From positions 1 through 32,893 of the forward strand of contig JAFGIE010000265.1 in the NCBI GenBank assembly GCA_016929775.1: DNA of 32,893 nucleotides, given 5' to 3'. This DNA is from Anaerolineae bacterium. GTDB lineage: Bacteria; Chloroflexota; Anaerolineae; JAFGEY01. Shown here piece after piece: positions 19,440-29,170 of this stretch. The notes beneath the pieces were generated by a model. The model searched no databases and was not told where the DNA came from. It saw only the letters and a program-made list of their open reading frames with translations. Every line of letters starts with the position of its first letter. The first letter of the stretch is position 1. A program made the position numbers and the translations under genes.

Positions 19440-19973
19440 GTGAAACGCTTTCAAGAACGCCTCCACAGTCCGCATCCCTACTTGCTGAGCTCGATCGCCG
19501 GCGCACTGACGCTAGCTCAGATCGTCCTCGCTTTCGTCACGCACGGTCCGCGATCGGAGGCCATCGAGTGGGCTGGATGGATCTGCCTGTGGACATCCGC
19601 GATCTTTGGCATCGCGCCGATCATCACATTCCGGCGCAAAGGGGGCGTGGCGCGGGGAGAGAGCTATGTCAAGACCACGCGCTTGGTCGAGAGTGGCATC
19701 TATGCCATCGTGCGACATCCGCAGAATGGCACTGCCTGGCTCCTGATCAACTTGGGCACGATGCTGGTCGCCCAGCACTGGACGAGCCTCGTTCTGGGCC
19801 TGGTCTCGATGGCGCTGGCGTACGTGGACACCTTCAAGGCCGATCAGGCGTGCGTCCTCAAGTTCGGCGACCCGTACAGGCGCTACATCGAGCGGGTGCC
19901 GCGCGTCAACTTTGTCCTGGGCCTCGTCCGCCTGGCGTGGCCCAAGGCCAACTCTGAGTCGAGACAGCTATAG
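19440..19973 (+). CDS. Isoprenylcysteine methyltransferase/PEMT-like membrane protein
   Basis: This 177-aa membrane protein has about four TM segments and the ICMT/PEMT hallmark GIYAIVRHPQNG, followed by a TM pair and FGDPYRRYIERVPRV near the C-terminus. These elements hold SAM in integral-membrane methyltransferases. In bacteria these proteins methylate lipids or small molecules, and many are uncharacterised. GTG 19440 is used with AAAGGAG 9 nt upstream. The next gene begins 10 nt after its stop with its own GGAGG, so both are probably cotranscribed. The substrate is not predictable. Confidence 0.83.
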   Translation: MKRFQERLHSPHPYLLSSIAGALTLAQIVLAFVTHGPRSEAIEWAGWICLWTSAIFGIAPIITFRRKGGVARGESYVKTTRLVESGIYAIVRHPQNGTAWLLINLGTMLVAQHWTSLVLGLVSMALAYVDTFKADQACVLKFGDPYRRYIERVPRVNFVLGLVRLAWPKANSESRQL

Positions 19974-19983
19974 GAGGGTTGAA

Positions 19984-20655
19984 ATGGGTGCAGATACGTT
20001 CTGGAATGGGGTTGCCACGTACAACGAGGCCTGGTGGCCCCTGCAAGCCGTTCTGATCGCTGTCGCCGCCTTCTTGACCTATCGCGTGGTCGCCAGACCT
20101 GGACCACGGACAGATGTGTGGCTGAAGGCATTTCTGTCGATCGCCTTTGCCTGGAACGGGATCGTCGTGTTCTTGTTCTACCTCAGGAACCCGATCTCGA
20201 TGGCGACCGGCACACCGCTCTTTGTGCTCGTCGCGGTCCTGTTCGCGGTGGACATCTGGGCACAGAGGACAACGTTTCGGCTGCCCGGCACACGCTGGCG
20301 CCGGGTGTGGACGTTCGCCTGGCTCGCGTTGGTCGTCGCCTATCCGCTGATCGGCTGGGCCATCCTGGGGCACGCGTACCCGCAGGCACTGCTGCCAACC
20401 ATGCCCTGCCCACTGACCGTCTATGCGATCGCGCTCGTCGCCGGCGCGGCGCCACACGCGGATCGCATGGTGTTCGTTGCCCTGCTGCCCTGGGCGCTGC
20501 TGGCGCTGCCCAAGTGCTTTGGCGCGCTGGACTGCTACGAGGACTGCATCCTCTTTGCATCCGGGGTCTATGGGCTGGTGGTCCTGATCAGAACCTGGAA
20601 GAGAACACCAGCCGCCGAGCCAGACGCGGCGCCATCCGTGGCGCGCGCGGACTGA
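19984..20655 (+). CDS. Multi-TM membrane protein (DUF6064-like)
   Basis: This 223-aa protein has about six to seven transmembrane helices and few charged residues between them. The N-terminus (FWNGVATYNEAWWPLQ) and the late CFGALDCYEDC segment remind me of the DUF6064 family, a tentative assignment from memory. The start ATG 19984 follows AGGAGGG at 19973-19979. The C-terminal tail is short and Ala/Pro-rich. Position suggests an operon with the methyltransferase-like gene. No function is known. Confidence 0.8.
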   Translation: MGADTFWNGVATYNEAWWPLQAVLIAVAAFLTYRVVARPGPRTDVWLKAFLSIAFAWNGIVVFLFYLRNPISMATGTPLFVLVAVLFAVDIWAQRTTFRLPGTRWRRVWTFAWLALVVAYPLIGWAILGHAYPQALLPTMPCPLTVYAIALVAGAAPHADRMVFVALLPWALLALPKCFGALDCYEDCILFASGVYGLVVLIRTWKRTPAAEPDAAPSVARAD

Positions 20656-20686
20656 ACCCCCACCCAGGCGCTGACGTGCCGCTCTT

Positions 20687-20720
20687 GGGCCCCGCCGTTG
20701 GCGCCGCGGCGGCGGGGCCC
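20687..20720. terminator. GC-rich hairpin after the 19984 gene
   Basis: An 11-bp perfect inverted repeat, GGGCCCCGCCG (20687-20697) with CGGCGGGGCCC (20710-20720), encloses a 12-nt loop between the membrane-protein gene and the Nudix gene. It lacks a T tract, so it is either a weak or factor-assisted terminator or an RNA-stability element. Confidence 0.5.
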
Positions 20721-20767
20721 GCAGTAGGCCCAGTTACCGGACAGCGGCGTGGAAAGGAAGAGACGCG

Positions 20768-21382
20768 ATGATCGAGACGATCGCAGACTTTGACAGCGCC
20801 GAGTCCGGCGTCGGCCTCGTCCTGCAGGATGTGGACGGGCGCTATCTCTTTTTCCTGGCGGGCACGCGCCACACCTGCCCCCCGGGCGAGCTGTTCTACG
20901 CCGGCATCGGGGGCCATCGAGAGCCGGGAGAGGACTGGCTCACGTGTGCGCATCGCGAAGCGATCGAAGAGGTCGGCGTAGACGTGGACATCGTGGCTGC
21001 GCCACTGACGTGGTACGTGCCTGAACAGGGGGCGATTCAGCCGGTCGCCCTGCGCGACCAGCCGCGCCCGTTTGCCCTGTACGTGATGATCCACCCCCCA
21101 GGCACGCCGCGTGCGGGCGCGCGATACCACATCGTGATCTACCTGGCGCGCCTGCACGGCGCGCCCAAAGACCTGCCGCCGGACGAGGTGCTGGGCGTGA
21201 TTGCCATGACCGCTGAGCAGGTCATGCGGGGCCCGGAGCGCAAGCCAACGCTAGCGGAGCTGCTGACCGAGGGCGCATCGCTGGTCGCGGGACAGGCGCG
21301 CATCGACCCTCAAGTCCGCGTCTACCCCCTCGGCACAGCGGAAGCGCTCGCGCACATCCTCCGCCACACCACTTGCCACTGA
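20768..21382 (+). CDS. Nudix hydrolase
   Basis: This 204-aa protein has an intact Nudix box at residues 49-71: G-x5-E-x7-REAIEEVGV, with Ala at the first hydrophobic position. The family hydrolyses a nucleoside diphosphate linked to another moiety, using Mg2+ held by the box glutamates. The insert HPPGTPRAGARYHIVIYLARL is typical of the beta-strand after the box. The C-terminal 60 residues may add specificity. The start ATG 20768 follows GGAAGAGA. The promoter of the next gene overlaps its final codons (21373-21401), so transcription of the histidine kinase need not depend on it. The substrate is unknown. Confidence 0.9.
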   Translation: MIETIADFDSAESGVGLVLQDVDGRYLFFLAGTRHTCPPGELFYAGIGGHREPGEDWLTCAHREAIEEVGVDVDIVAAPLTWYVPEQGAIQPVALRDQPRPFALYVMIHPPGTPRAGARYHIVIYLARLHGAPKDLPPDEVLGVIAMTAEQVMRGPERKPTLAELLTEGASLVAGQARIDPQVRVYPLGTAEALAHILRHTTCH

Positions 21383-21401
21383 ACGCGATCGCGTATATGA
21401 T
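21373..21401 (+). promoter_or_regulatory. Promoter TTGCCA-N17-TATGAT for the two-component pair
   Basis: TTGCCA (21373-21378) and TATGAT (21396-21401) are exactly 17 nt apart. The -35 lies in the last codons of the Nudix gene, and the predicted transcript would begin about 20 nt before the kinase ATG. Confidence 0.65.
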
Positions 21402-21429
21402 GGTAGCATACCGGTTGGAGAGACGGGCG

Positions 21430-22479
21430 ATGATGAGAGAGACCGAAAGCAGGGGCAAACGGCTCGCCGTCCGTGTCCTGAGCGAGTTCTGCCTGCCTGC
21501 GCTTGCCTTCGCCCTCGGCGTCGGGATCGCGACAGGGGATTGGCCCGCCTCGATGGTCACCGGCGTGGCGGTCAGCGGCGCGATCGCGGGGCTGCGCGCG
21601 CTCGACCGATGGCTGATCCATCCGCAGCTGGTCCAACTGTCCCCTGATTGGCTGCACCTGGGGCTCGAGATGACCCTCCTGTTGATCGATCATGCCCTCG
21701 GCGCGCTGGGAGGGCTCCTCGTCTGCAGCCGGCTCTTTGGCTTCCGCCTGGCTGCCTCTATGGCTTGGGTGCCCGTTGCCGGCATGGTGGTCGCCTTCCC
21801 GATCGTACACGGCACCGAGATGGCGCTGCGCTTCTTCCGCCAGTTGAGGGAGAAGGAACGGCAGGAGGCGCAGCTGCTCGCCCTGGCGTCAGAGGCGGAG
21901 CTGCGGGCGCTCAAGGCGCAGATCGACCCGCACTTTTTCTTCAACACGCTGAACACGATCGCGTCGCTGATTCACACCAACCCCGACCAGGCAGAGATGA
22001 CGGTCGAACGGCTGGCAGAGATGTTCCGCTACGTACTCGCCGGCAACCAGCGCCGCACGGTGCCGCTTGAGGAGGAAGTGGCCTTTGTGAACGGCTACCT
22101 CGAGATCGAGCGCGCTCGCTTCGGAGACCGGCTGCGCGTCAGCGCCGCGATCGCCCCGCAGGCGTTGAGCGTGCCCGTGCCCAGCCTGATCCTCCAGCCG
22201 CTGGTCGAGAACGCCGTCCGGCACGGGCAGGGAGCGGACGGCAGCATCGACCTGGCGATCCGCGTCTCGAGCAGTGGCGGCGAAGTCACGATCGCCATCG
22301 CCGACCAGGGACCGGGGATGCCGTCGGGCCCCGGTGCGGAGGCGCATTGGGGCATCGGGCTGCGGAACGTGGACGAGCGCCTGCGCAGGACCTACGGCGA
22401 GGCGCACAAGCTGGCGATCGAGGCCAACGAGCCACGGGGCACCGTCGTGACCGTGCGGGTCCCGGCGAGAGATCGGTGA
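21430..22479 (+). CDS. LytS-family sensor histidine kinase
   Basis: This 349-aa membrane histidine kinase has about three to four N-terminal TM segments (residues 18-127), a charged linker (RQLREKERQEAQL), then the His_kinase domain LKAQIDPHFFFNTLNTI with phospho-acceptor His168. The HATPase region follows: LQPLVENAVRHG (N box), DQGPGMP (G1) and GIGLRNVDERL (G2). It would phosphorylate the LytTR regulator encoded 10 nt downstream. I chose ATG 21430 because GGAGAGA lies 5-10 nt upstream and the promoter at 21373 rules out the longer reading. There is no recognisable extracellular sensor domain, so the signal is probably sensed in or at the membrane. Confidence 0.93.
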   Translation: MMRETESRGKRLAVRVLSEFCLPALAFALGVGIATGDWPASMVTGVAVSGAIAGLRALDRWLIHPQLVQLSPDWLHLGLEMTLLLIDHALGALGGLLVCSRLFGFRLAASMAWVPVAGMVVAFPIVHGTEMALRFFRQLREKERQEAQLLALASEAELRALKAQIDPHFFFNTLNTIASLIHTNPDQAEMTVERLAEMFRYVLAGNQRRTVPLEEEVAFVNGYLEIERARFGDRLRVSAAIAPQALSVPVPSLILQPLVENAVRHGQGADGSIDLAIRVSSSGGEVTIAIADQGPGMPSGPGAEAHWGIGLRNVDERLRRTYGEAHKLAIEANEPRGTVVTVRVPARDR

Positions 22480-22489
22480 GGGAACGCCC

Positions 22490-23233
22490 GTGCGAACGCT
22501 GATCGTGGACGACGAGGCGCCGGCGCGGGAGCGGCTGAGGCGCCTCCTCGCCGGCGTCGAGGGCGCCACGCTGGTCGGCGAGGCGGCAAGCGGCGCTGAG
22601 GCTGTGGAGCTGATCGAAGCCCTGTCGCCTGAACTGGTCCTGCTGGACATCCAGATGCCCGACCTCGATGGCTTTGGCGTGATCGACGCGCTCGAGGCGC
22701 CGCCGCTGATCATCTTTGTCACCGCCTACGACGCGTACGCGATCCGGGCCTTTGAGGTCAACGCGCTCGACTACTTGCTCAAGCCCTTCAGCCGCGCGCG
22801 GCTGGAGGAGGCCATGCACCGCGCCCGGGCAGCGCTGACCGACAAGCGCGCGTTCACCGACCGGCTGCGCCCCGTGCTGGAGAGTCTGACGGCGCAAGGG
22901 CAGTACTTGACCCGGCTTGCAGTGCACGACCGGGATCGGATCCGTGTGCTCGACGCAGCGCTGGTGGACTGGATCGGCGTAGAGGGCGAAGGGGCCTTGG
23001 TGCACGTCGGAGGGCAAGCCTACCCGATCCGTCGCACGCTCACCGACCTAGCCTCGCGCCTGGACCCGAGCACGTTCTTCCGCGCCAACCGATCCGCCAT
23101 CGTCAACCTGAACCATGTCCAGGAGGTGATCCCATGGTTCAGGGGGAGCCACAGGCTGCGCCTGACCAGCGGCGCGGAGGTGGACCTCAGCCGGGCGCAG
23201 GCGCGCGCGCTGCGCCAGGTACTGGGCTGGTGA
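22490..23233 (+). CDS. LytTR-family response regulator
   Basis: This 247-aa regulator starts at GTG. Its N-terminal receiver domain has the acidic pair D7-D8, phospho-acceptor Asp53 in LVLLDIQMPDLDG, FVTAYDAYAIRAFEVNALDYLLKP and its conserved Lys. The C-terminus is a LytTR DNA-binding domain with FFRANRSAIVNLNHV and the terminal LTSGAEVDLSRAQ. Together with the upstream kinase it forms a complete LytS/LytR-type pair. The gene immediately downstream (94 nt) is the protease-nuclease fusion, a candidate target or co-transcribed effector, although no LytTR site was identified by eye. Confidence 0.94.
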   Translation: MRTLIVDDEAPARERLRRLLAGVEGATLVGEAASGAEAVELIEALSPELVLLDIQMPDLDGFGVIDALEAPPLIIFVTAYDAYAIRAFEVNALDYLLKPFSRARLEEAMHRARAALTDKRAFTDRLRPVLESLTAQGQYLTRLAVHDRDRIRVLDAALVDWIGVEGEGALVHVGGQAYPIRRTLTDLASRLDPSTFFRANRSAIVNLNHVQEVIPWFRGSHRLRLTSGAEVDLSRAQARALRQVLGW

Positions 23234-23327
23234 CCTGTGCGCTCTGGCGGTTGTGCCCGTGCCCGGTAGCAGCCGCCCGGCGCAGGTCTCGCGGGAGTGG
23301 GTTCCTCTACCGAGAAAGGAGCTGGCT

Positions 23328-25454
23328 GTGGACAGACTTGAGCAGGTGCTAAAGGGAACGGAGGAACGGTACACGCAGCGAACCCCCGAGAGGGAGCAAA
23401 CGCTGGAGACGCTTGCCGAGGGCGCGCTATTGGCGGCAGACACGCCGGCGCGCGTCGACATGCGGCTGGATCGTCTGGGCCTCGATCGGCCGAGCGCGGC
23501 GATGGTGCTAGAGGGAGGCATGGGGTTTGGTTCTCTCCCTCCCACCATCCCAGAGCACGAACTCGATCGCCTCACGCTCGAGCGCATCATCGAGGCAGAA
23601 GACCTGATGAGCATCAACTTTTTGGAGCTCGGCTTGTTGGTCGCGCGCACCGTGGGGCGGGTGCACATCTATGAGCCCAGCGGTCGCAGAGCCGGGTACG
23701 GCACGGGTTTTATGGTCTCCCCTCGACTGCTGCTAACCAACAACCACGTGCTGCCCGACGCGCTGACGGCGTCTTGCGCCCAGATCGAGTTCAACTACCA
23801 GGTCGGCCTCGACGGAAAGCCCCTGCCCACGGTCTTCTTTCGCCTCGTGCCGGGCGAGTTCTTCCTGACCGACCCCACGCTCGACTATGCGCTCGTTGCC
23901 GTGTCTCCGCGCCGGGTCGGCGGTCAGGACCCGCTCGCCTTTGGCTGGAACCGGCTGATCGAGCAGCAGGGCAAGGTCATCAAGGGCGAGTACCTGAACA
24001 TCATCCAGCACCCGGATGGCAAGCCCAAGCAGCTCGTGCTGCGCGAGAACCAGTTGATCGACGTGCTGGATGACTTTTTGCACTACCGCACCGATACGCG
24101 CCCCGGGTCATCCGGGTCACCGGTCCTGAACGATCAGTGGGAGCTCGTCGCGCTGCATCACTCGGGCGTGCCGCAGCGTGACGACGAGGGCCAGATCCTG
24201 ACGCGCTCGGGGGCGCGATGGCGCTCCTGGATGGGCGAACACGCGATCGCGTGGATCGCGAACGAGGGCGCGCGCATCAGCCGGATCGTCAAGCACATCC
24301 AGCGGCAGGCGCTCTCGCCAGACCAGAAGCGTCTGCGGGCAGAGATGTTCGAGGCAGAGCCGCCGCGCGCGCTGGTAGCCATGCCGGCTGTCTCTGTGGG
24401 CACAGCCCCGCAGGAGCCAAGACCCACCGAAGGGACGGGAGCGGCGACGCTGACGCTGGGCGAGGACGGCAGTGCGACGTGGAGCATTCCGCTGCAGGTC
24501 ACGGTCCGCATGGGTGCGCCCACCGTCCCGACTGCGCCCCCTCCCAGCGGCGCCGAACAGCCTGCGATCGCGCCTCCGACCGCGCCGCCGGAGGACCGCG
24601 AGCTCAGCGAGGCGCTGGCCGCGCTGGCGGAGGCCCAGGAACGCGAGTACTATGATGAGGAAAGCGACCTGGCGGCGCGAGAGGCCTACTATGCGGGACT
24701 CGCGCTGACAGAGGCGCCAGCCGAGAACTATGCCCTGCTCAGCACGCTGGTCCAAGAGACCCACGCGAACTGCCCACGCTACAGCCCGCGGCGCTACGTC
24801 TACCCGTGGGTCGACCTGCAGCCAGACCTGACCGTGGCGAGCATCTACTCCGGTCTGACCTACGATCCCGAGGACTTTATCCGGGAGGACTTTGCGATCA
24901 GCCAGGAACGGGCCCTGGAGGTGCAGGAACTGCTTCTCTCCGAGTCGACCTTTGGCGTCGAGAGCCTGACGACCGAGCTGGACCTGCTGGAGGCGCGCCT
25001 GCCCTATAACTGCGAGCACGTGGTCCCGCAGTCGTGGTTCGGCAAGCGCGAGCCAATGCGTGGGGACCTGCACCATCTCTTTGCGTGCGAGTCGGGCTGC
25101 AACAGCTTTCGCGGCAATCGCGCCTACTTTGACTTTCCTGACTACGAAGAGGCACTCCGCGACCAGTGTGGCAAGCTCTTGGAGAACCGGTTCGAGCCGG
25201 CTTCTGGCAAAGGCGCCATCGCCCGGGCGACGCTCTACTTTTTGCTGCGCTACCCGCGCGAGATCAACGACAGCGAGGGCGAATTCGGGCAGGAACGCCT
25301 CTCGACGCTCCTGGAATGGCACGAGCAGTACCCGGTGACGCTGTACGAGAAGCACAGGAACGCCGCGATCTTTGAGGAACAGGGCAATCGCAACCCGCTG
25401 ATCGACTTTCCCGAGTGGACGTCCAGGATCGACTTTACCTTGGGCCTCGGCTGA
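23328..25454 (+). CDS. Trypsin-like serine protease fused to endonuclease I domain
   Basis: This 708-aa two-domain protein starts at GTG 23328 with AAAGGAG upstream. After an N-terminal helical part (1-105), a chymotrypsin-fold V8-like protease follows: YGTGFMVSPRLLLTNNHVL with His140, TLDYALVAV with Asp186, and RPGSSGSPV with catalytic Ser262. A Pro/Ala-rich linker (about 365-425) leads to an acidic helix and an endonuclease I (EndA/Vvn, beta-beta-alpha-metal) domain: NCEHVVPQSWFG with His564, DLHHLFACESGCNSFRGN with Asn592, and a helical end. No signal peptide or TM is visible, although stand-alone endonuclease I enzymes are secreted. The N-terminal phrase INFLELGLLVARTVGRV is one I associate with protease-plus-nuclease proteins carrying a different (NUC1-type) nuclease. 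The role is unknown. Confidence 0.88.
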   Translation: MDRLEQVLKGTEERYTQRTPEREQTLETLAEGALLAADTPARVDMRLDRLGLDRPSAAMVLEGGMGFGSLPPTIPEHELDRLTLERIIEAEDLMSINFLELGLLVARTVGRVHIYEPSGRRAGYGTGFMVSPRLLLTNNHVLPDALTASCAQIEFNYQVGLDGKPLPTVFFRLVPGEFFLTDPTLDYALVAVSPRRVGGQDPLAFGWNRLIEQQGKVIKGEYLNIIQHPDGKPKQLVLRENQLIDVLDDFLHYRTDTRPGSSGSPVLNDQWELVALHHSGVPQRDDEGQILTRSGARWRSWMGEHAIAWIANEGARISRIVKHIQRQALSPDQKRLRAEMFEAEPPRALVAMPAVSVGTAPQEPRPTEGTGAATLTLGEDGSATWSIPLQVTVRMGAPTVPTAPPPSGAEQPAIAPPTAPPEDRELSEALAALAEAQEREYYDEESDLAAREAYYAGLALTEAPAENYALLSTLVQETHANCPRYSPRRYVYPWVDLQPDLTVASIYSGLTYDPEDFIREDFAISQERALEVQELLLSESTFGVESLTTELDLLEARLPYNCEHVVPQSWFGKREPMRGDLHHLFACESGCNSFRGNRAYFDFPDYEEALRDQCGKLLENRFEPASGKGAIARATLYFLLRYPREINDSEGEFGQERLSTLLEWHEQYPVTLYEKHRNAAIFEEQGNRNPLIDFPEWTSRIDFTLGLG

Positions 25455-25552
25455 TCGGGCCGCGTTCGGGCAGAGAAAGGAACAAGAACACCTACTGGAT
25501 GGAGACGGCGTAGGCGAGATCTGGTTCGTCAACAACATGAGTCATCGACTGC

Positions 25553-25581
25553 TTGCCCCTGCATCAAAGCCATGGTAGAAT
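25553..25581 (+). promoter_or_regulatory. Promoter TTGCCC-N17-TAGAAT before proS
   Basis: TTGCCC (25553-25558) and TAGAAT (25576-25581) are 17 nt apart and 36 nt before the proS start. The short leader leaves no room for a T-box or other large riboregulator. Confidence 0.68.
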
Positions 25582-25593
25582 GGCCCTTTATAG

Positions 25594-27051
<1,458 letters not shown>

Positions 27052-27105
27052 CTCTGTCCGATCCTGAGCGATACCTGACCAACCCGTGAGCAAGGGGATC
27101 GACCC

Positions 27106-27681
27106 GTGACCGATAACAAGCCAGATTGGACGAACGAGCGTGACGAGGGAGGGCGGCGACCGCCATTGATCGTGGCCCTGGCGCGACCCTTGATCGAGGT
27201 CCTCGAGACCGTTGCGCCCGCCTTTGTGATCGCGCTCCTGATCAACCTCTTCCTGGCGCAATCGACCTACGTCTATGGGCACAGCATGGAGCCCAACCTG
27301 CACACCGACCAGCGGCTGGTGGTGGAAAAGGTCAGCTATCGCCTGCACGCCCCGCAGCGGGGCGACATCGTCGTCGTCTCGGTCCCGAACTCAGAGATCC
27401 CGCTGATCAAGCGCGTGATCGGCCTGCCCGGCGAGGTGATTGCCATCCAGGACAACCACGTCACGATCGACGGTGTGCCGCTGGACGAGGCGTATCTCGA
27501 CGACGTCGTGCAGCGAGACTATGGCCCGCACGAGGTGCCCGCGGGGCACGTCTTTGTCATGGGCGATAACCGCGGCGCCTCCAACGACTCGCGGTACTTT
27601 GGCCCGGTGCGCGAGGACCAGATCATCGGGCGCGCCTGGTTCTCCTACTGGCCCCTGGGCGAGATGCAGTTCTTCCGCTAG
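27106..27681 (+). CDS. lepB: Signal peptidase I
   Basis: This 191-aa type I signal peptidase has a single N-terminal TM (about 34-52), catalytic Ser60 in YGHSMEPNL, general-base Lys102 in LIKRVIGLPGE, and the conserved box GDNRGASNDSR near the C-terminus. It cleaves signal peptides on the outer face of the membrane. It starts at GTG 27106 with AAGGGGA upstream. It is 54 nt after proS and 8 nt before the VOC gene. Confidence 0.96.
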   Translation: MTDNKPDWTNERDEGGRRPPLIVALARPLIEVLETVAPAFVIALLINLFLAQSTYVYGHSMEPNLHTDQRLVVEKVSYRLHAPQRGDIVVVSVPNSEIPLIKRVIGLPGEVIAIQDNHVTIDGVPLDEAYLDDVVQRDYGPHEVPAGHVFVMGDNRGASNDSRYFGPVREDQIIGRAWFSYWPLGEMQFFR

Positions 27682-27689
27682 GCGGCGCG

Positions 27690-28148
27690 ATGACCATCCG
27701 GGCTGCGTTCGTCCACGTGAACCTGATTGCCCGGGACTGGCGCGCCCTGGCGGCGTTCTACAGCGAGGTCTTGGGCTGCACGCCGCTGCCCCCCGAACGC
27801 GACCTGTCGGGGGAGTGGCTCGACCGCGCCACAGGCCTCTCTGGAGCGCACATTCGCGGCGCGCACCTCCGCCTGCCCGGCTACGGCGACAACGGACCGA
27901 CGCTGGAGCTGTTTCAGTATGACGAGCAACGCGCGCCCGCCGAGAAGGCGCCCAACCGTCCCGGGCTCGGGCACATCGCCTTTGCCGTCGACGACGTGCG
28001 CGCCGCATGTGCGGCGATCGTCGCCGCCGGGGGCGGCATGCTGGGCAAAGTCGTGACCGTCGAGGTCTCGGGGGCAGGGACGATCGAGTTCGCCTACGCG
28101 ACCGACCCTGAGGGGAACGCGATCGAGGTACAGCGATGGATCGCCTAG
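27690..28148 (+). CDS. VOC/glyoxalase-superfamily protein
   Basis: This 152-aa protein has the paired beta-alpha-beta-beta-beta arrangement of the vicinal-oxygen-chelate fold. The first half starts HVNLIARDWRALAAFYSEVLG, and the second half GLGHIAFAVDDVRAACAAI ends with the typical DPEGNAIEVQRW. Candidate metal ligands are the His in FVHVN, the Glu in TLELFQ, the His in GHIAF and the Glu in IEVQ. The reaction could be lactoylglutathione-like isomerisation or dioxygenation. The start ATG 27690 is 8 nt after lepB, and its end overlaps the next gene by 13 nt. Confidence 0.88.
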   Translation: MTIRAAFVHVNLIARDWRALAAFYSEVLGCTPLPPERDLSGEWLDRATGLSGAHIRGAHLRLPGYGDNGPTLELFQYDEQRAPAEKAPNRPGLGHIAFAVDDVRAACAAIVAAGGGMLGKVVTVEVSGAGTIEFAYATDPEGNAIEVQRWIA

Positions 28149-28552
28149 CCGGTGCGCCATCCTTCCGCGCCACCCTGATCCTGCACAAAGGACGCTTGGC
28201 GATATGCAGGCTCGCACCGCACGACCCCCTGCCCGCGCAGGACCTAGGCGCCCCCTTCTGGTCGGTCACGCGCACCTCGGACGAGCTCTCCGTGGTGCTG
28301 CCCGAGGACGCCGTCGGCGCCGGATGGCGGGCCGAGCCCGGATGGCGCTGCCTGCAGGTGGCGGGCCCACTCGACCTGGCGCTGACCGGAGTCCTCCACG
28401 CCCTGAGCGCGCCGCTTGCCGCAGCTGGCATCCCGCTCTTTGCGCTCTCGACCTTCGACACCGATTACCTGCTCGTGCGCGAAGACGACCTGGCGCGCGC
28501 GATCGAGGCGCTGGCTCGAGCCGGACACCAGACGACCGGCGGAGGGACCTAG
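28136..28552 (+). CDS. ACT-domain protein (CASTOR-like)
   Basis: This 138-aa protein resembles the tandem-ACT CASTOR/ACT_7 type found in bacteria. Its second half (GWRCLQVAGPLDLALTGVLHALSAPLAAAGIPLFALSTFDTDYLLVRE) has the characteristic ligand-binding loop of amino-acid-sensing ACT domains. It is likely a small-ligand binding protein rather than an enzyme. It overlaps the VOC gene by 13 nt and ends 2 nt before the next start, so the three are one transcriptional unit. The ligand is unknown. Confidence 0.85.
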   Translation: MDRLAGAPSFRATLILHKGRLAICRLAPHDPLPAQDLGAPFWSVTRTSDELSVVLPEDAVGAGWRAEPGWRCLQVAGPLDLALTGVLHALSAPLAAAGIPLFALSTFDTDYLLVREDDLARAIEALARAGHQTTGGGT

Positions 28553-28554
28553 CC

Positions 28555-29130
28555 GTGGGCGGCGCGCCGCAGGGCACAAGGACCTACCGCACCGCCGTGG
28601 TCCTGCTCCCTCCGCCGGAACGATGGGGGCCAATCCAGGCCATTCGCGCGCAGCACGATCGCCACTACCGGCGCTGGATGCCGCACATCACGCTGATCTA
28701 CCCGTTCCACCCACGCGAGGCGTGGCAGGCGGACCTGGCGCCGCTGACGCGCGCGTGCGCCGGGATCGCGCCCTTTGAGGTCGCGCTGCCCGCGTTCGGG
28801 ACGTTCGACCACGGGCGCAGTCACACGCTGTGGCTGGCGCCGACGCCCGTAGCGCCGCTGATCGCCCTCCAGGAAGCGCTGTGGCGCGCCGTCCCCGACT
28901 GCGCGGACACGCGCCGCCACGGCGGCGGGTACACGCCGCACCTCAGCGTGGGACAGGCGGGCGGGGCGGGCGCCGCAGCGGCGCTCCTCGCAGCGCTGGA
29001 GGCAACGTGGACGCCGCTGCGCTTCACCGCGCACGCCGTGCACCTGATCTGGCGAGGCGATCCACCCGACGACGTGTTCCGGATCGGGCGCGAGATCGCG
29101 CTCGGCGCGGCAAAGCCGGCGTCCTGGTGA
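28555..29130 (+). CDS. 2H phosphoesterase (2'-5' RNA ligase-like)
   Basis: This 191-aa protein carries two HxTx/HxSx motifs of the 2H superfamily: PHITLIYPF (H44, T46) and TPHLSVGQ (H129, S131). These form a bilobal active site that cleaves cyclic phosphodiesters or 2'-5' linkages in RNA-derived substrates. GTG 28555 was chosen because GGAGG lies 11-15 nt upstream and it lies just past the preceding stop; a longer in-frame reading from 28204 would overlap the ACT gene throughout. It sits beside other small nucleotide-handling proteins (HIT). Confidence 0.86.
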   Translation: MGGAPQGTRTYRTAVVLLPPPERWGPIQAIRAQHDRHYRRWMPHITLIYPFHPREAWQADLAPLTRACAGIAPFEVALPAFGTFDHGRSHTLWLAPTPVAPLIALQEALWRAVPDCADTRRHGGGYTPHLSVGQAGGAGAAAALLAALEATWTPLRFTAHAVHLIWRGDPPDDVFRIGREIALGAAKPASW

Positions 29131-29170
29131 CGGGGAACGCCGGACAGGAAGCGAGGCGGGAGGCAAGGGC

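Noticed and set aside
20687..20720. Perfect GC hairpin considered as a mobile-element end
   Set aside because: No transposase, target-site duplication or second copy is visible in the window.
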